Source: Paracoccaceae bacterium
GTDB lineage: Bacteria; Pseudomonadota; Alphaproteobacteria; Rhodobacterales; Rhodobacteraceae
Direction of reading: 5' to 3'
Assembly: GCA_007120685.1 (NCBI GenBank)
Contig: SKNG01000293.1
Span: 1 to 24,125, forward strand
Length of the DNA: 24,125 nucleotides
Below the pieces are notes generated by a model, which was given only the letters and a program-made list of their open reading frames with translations, was not told the DNA's origin and did no database searches. The position numbers and the translations under genes were made by a program. Below, piece after piece: positions 22,969 through 24,125 of this stretch. Position 1 is the first letter of the stretch. Each line of letters opens with the position of its first letter.

Positions 22969-24125
22969 ATGCAAATCGAATCGAGTGCGCTGCTCAGGGC
23001 GCTGTCAGGTGCGGCGACGCTTGCCCTTGCCGCCGGCGCGGCCGTCGCCGAGGACGTGACGCGCGGCGGCACCGTCATCGTCCACATGACGTCAGAACAG
23101 CGGGTCCTCAACCCTGCTCTGCGCGCGTCGACCGGTGTCTACAATATTTCCGGCAAGATCGTGGAGCCGCTGATCGACCTGACCTATGACGGCTACGAAC
23201 CGGTTCTGGCAACCGACTGGTCTTCCTCGGACGACGGGCTGACCATTACCGTTAACCTGCGCGAAGGCGTGAGCTGGCACGACGGCGAACCCTTCACCTG
23301 CGCCGATGTCTCCTTCACCGCGATGGAGATGTGGCGGGAGATGCTGAACTACTCCTCCACCCTGCAGCGCAACCTGGAATCGGTAGATTGCCCCGACGAT
23401 CACACCGCCATCTTCAACTACAGCGCCCCAATGCCGCTGGAACTGTTCGTGGCGGCGATGCCGGATCTCGGCCATCCGATGCCCAGGCATCTTTACGAAG
23501 GCACCGATATCCAGCGCAACGAACTCAATGCCGCGCCAGTGGGTACCGGGCCCTTCCGCTTCGTCGAGTACCAGCGCGGTCAGTTCGTCATCGCCGAGCG
23601 GAACGAAGACTACTGGCGCGGATCGGAGTATCCGTATCTGGACCGCATTGTCTGGCGCTTCATGTCCGACCGTTCCGCCGCCGCCGCCGCGCTGGAAGCC
23701 GGCGAGATTCACATAAGCGGGTTCAACGGCATCTCGATGTCCGATATCGTGCGCCTGTCCCAGGACGAGCGGTTCATTGTCGGCAACGACGGCTACGAGA
23801 ACAACGTCGCGCACACGACGCTCGAGTTCAATCACCGCAATCCGATCCTTGCCGATCTGAGGGTGCGTCAGGCGATCCATCACGGGCTTGACATCGACTA
23901 CGCTATTCAGACGATCATGCGCGGCTTCGCCGAGCCCGGGCGCGGACCGGTCCCTTCGGCCGGGGGCGTGAATTACACCGATGACGTGCGGCGCTACGAC
24001 TTCGACCGCGAAAGGGCGATGGAATTGCTGGACGAAGCCGGCTTTCCGGCCGACAGCAACGGCGTGCGTTTCCGTCTGCGCCACCGCCCGGCACCCTGGG
24101 GCGAGTACACGCAGCTTTGGGCCGA
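22969..24125 (+). CDS. ABC transporter family 5 substrate-binding protein (peptide/opine type), 3' end outside window
   Basis: The frame is open from the ATG to the window edge (385 codons seen), so the C-terminal part is missing. Residues 1-27 form a Sec signal (hydrophobic LSGAATLALAAGAAVA, cleavage likely at AVA|ED). The mature part matches the DppA/OppA family (SBP_bac_5): the SWHDGEPFTCADVSFT motif, PVGTGPFRFVEYQRG and RNEDYWRG, then a VRQAIHHGLDID segment. An AGAAGGAAC ribosome site precedes the start. Permease and ATPase genes would be expected to the right. It diverges from the SDR/VOC/Lrp operon. Relatives bind peptides, opines, sugars or other solutes; the ligand is not predictable here. 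Confidence 0.95.
   Translation, partial: MQIESSALLRALSGAATLALAAGAAVAEDVTRGGTVIVHMTSEQRVLNPALRASTGVYNISGKIVEPLIDLTYDGYEPVLATDWSSSDDGLTITVNLREGVSWHDGEPFTCADVSFTAMEMWREMLNYSSTLQRNLESVDCPDDHTAIFNYSAPMPLELFVAAMPDLGHPMPRHLYEGTDIQRNELNAAPVGTGPFRFVEYQRGQFVIAERNEDYWRGSEYPYLDRIVWRFMSDRSAAAAALEAGEIHISGFNGISMSDIVRLSQDERFIVGNDGYENNVAHTTLEFNHRNPILADLRVRQAIHHGLDIDYAIQTIMRGFAEPGRGPVPSAGGVNYTDDVRRYDFDRERAMELLDEAGFPADSNGVRFRLRHRPAPWGEYTQLWA

Noticed and set aside
23092..24084. Minus-strand open frame of 330 codons at the right end
   Set aside because: It is antisense to the family 5 binding-protein gene, which has a signal peptide, ribosome site and family motifs but no stop before the window edge.
1..24125. 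CRISPR arrays, tRNA/rRNA genes, prophage or integrase genes
   Set aside because: No spaced direct repeats, cloverleaf sequences, rRNA stretches or phage-type proteins were seen on either strand.

Overview
The window looks like chromosomal accessory DNA of a GC-rich alphaproteobacterium, most likely a member of the Rhodobacteraceae. The reasons are the strong G/C bias at third codon positions, the many binding-protein-dependent importers (TRAP and ABC), the tightly overlapping genes (ATGA and TGATG junctions), and an intergenic element after the gene ending at 20418 (GC hairpin followed by CCCCCGGGATATTT) that I recognise as common in that family. There are no rRNA, tRNA, phage or CRISPR features. 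The only trace of a mobile element is a decayed IS481-type transposase N-terminus at 12233-12529.

Region 1 (about 1-11590) looks like an organic-acid uptake and CoA-dependent degradation locus. A leftward operon runs cytochrome P450 > thiolase > acyl-CoA synthetase > enoyl-CoA hydratase (6783 to 1904). From the same control region a rightward operon encodes a TRAP importer (Tat-exported binding protein, small permease, large permease) and then an SCP-2-type thiolase-like enzyme (6975-11586). At the left end an MECR-type enoyl thioester reductase diverges from a TetR-family regulator. Three near-identical palindromes of the form CCAAACAATTGTTTGG lie at 6-21, in the reductase/TetR gap (1084-1099) and in the P450/TRAP gap (6847-6862). 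They tie these units, and probably a gene left of the window, into one regulon that the TetR protein most plausibly controls. The inferred route is TRAP import, P450 oxidation, CoA activation, hydration and thiolytic or retro-aldol cleavage. Neither dehydrogenase of a complete beta-oxidation spiral nor a P450 redox partner is in the window.

Region 2 (11637-20418) starts with a small glutathione S-transferase-like gene next to the transposase remnant. It continues with a leftward catabolic operon: Fe3+/AfuA-like periplasmic binding protein > fused 12-helix permease > ABC ATPase > OSBS (MenC)-like enolase-superfamily enzyme > a 532-residue metalloenzyme of the M29 aminopeptidase/NicX-like fold with a cysteine-rich tail. 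A GntR/FCD regulator diverges from it, with palindromic candidate operators between them. The substrate is unknown. The two soluble enzymes at the operon's end are the most unusual combination in the window.

Region 3 (20681-24125) is an SDR dehydrogenase > glyoxalase-like (VOC) protein > Lrp/AsnC regulator operon, divergent from a family 5 (peptide/opine-type) ABC binding protein that runs off the right edge. The shared promoter region has an A/T-centred dyad that would suit the Lrp protein.

In both importer operons a strong GC hairpin separates the binding-protein gene from the membrane components, as expected if the binding protein is expressed in excess.
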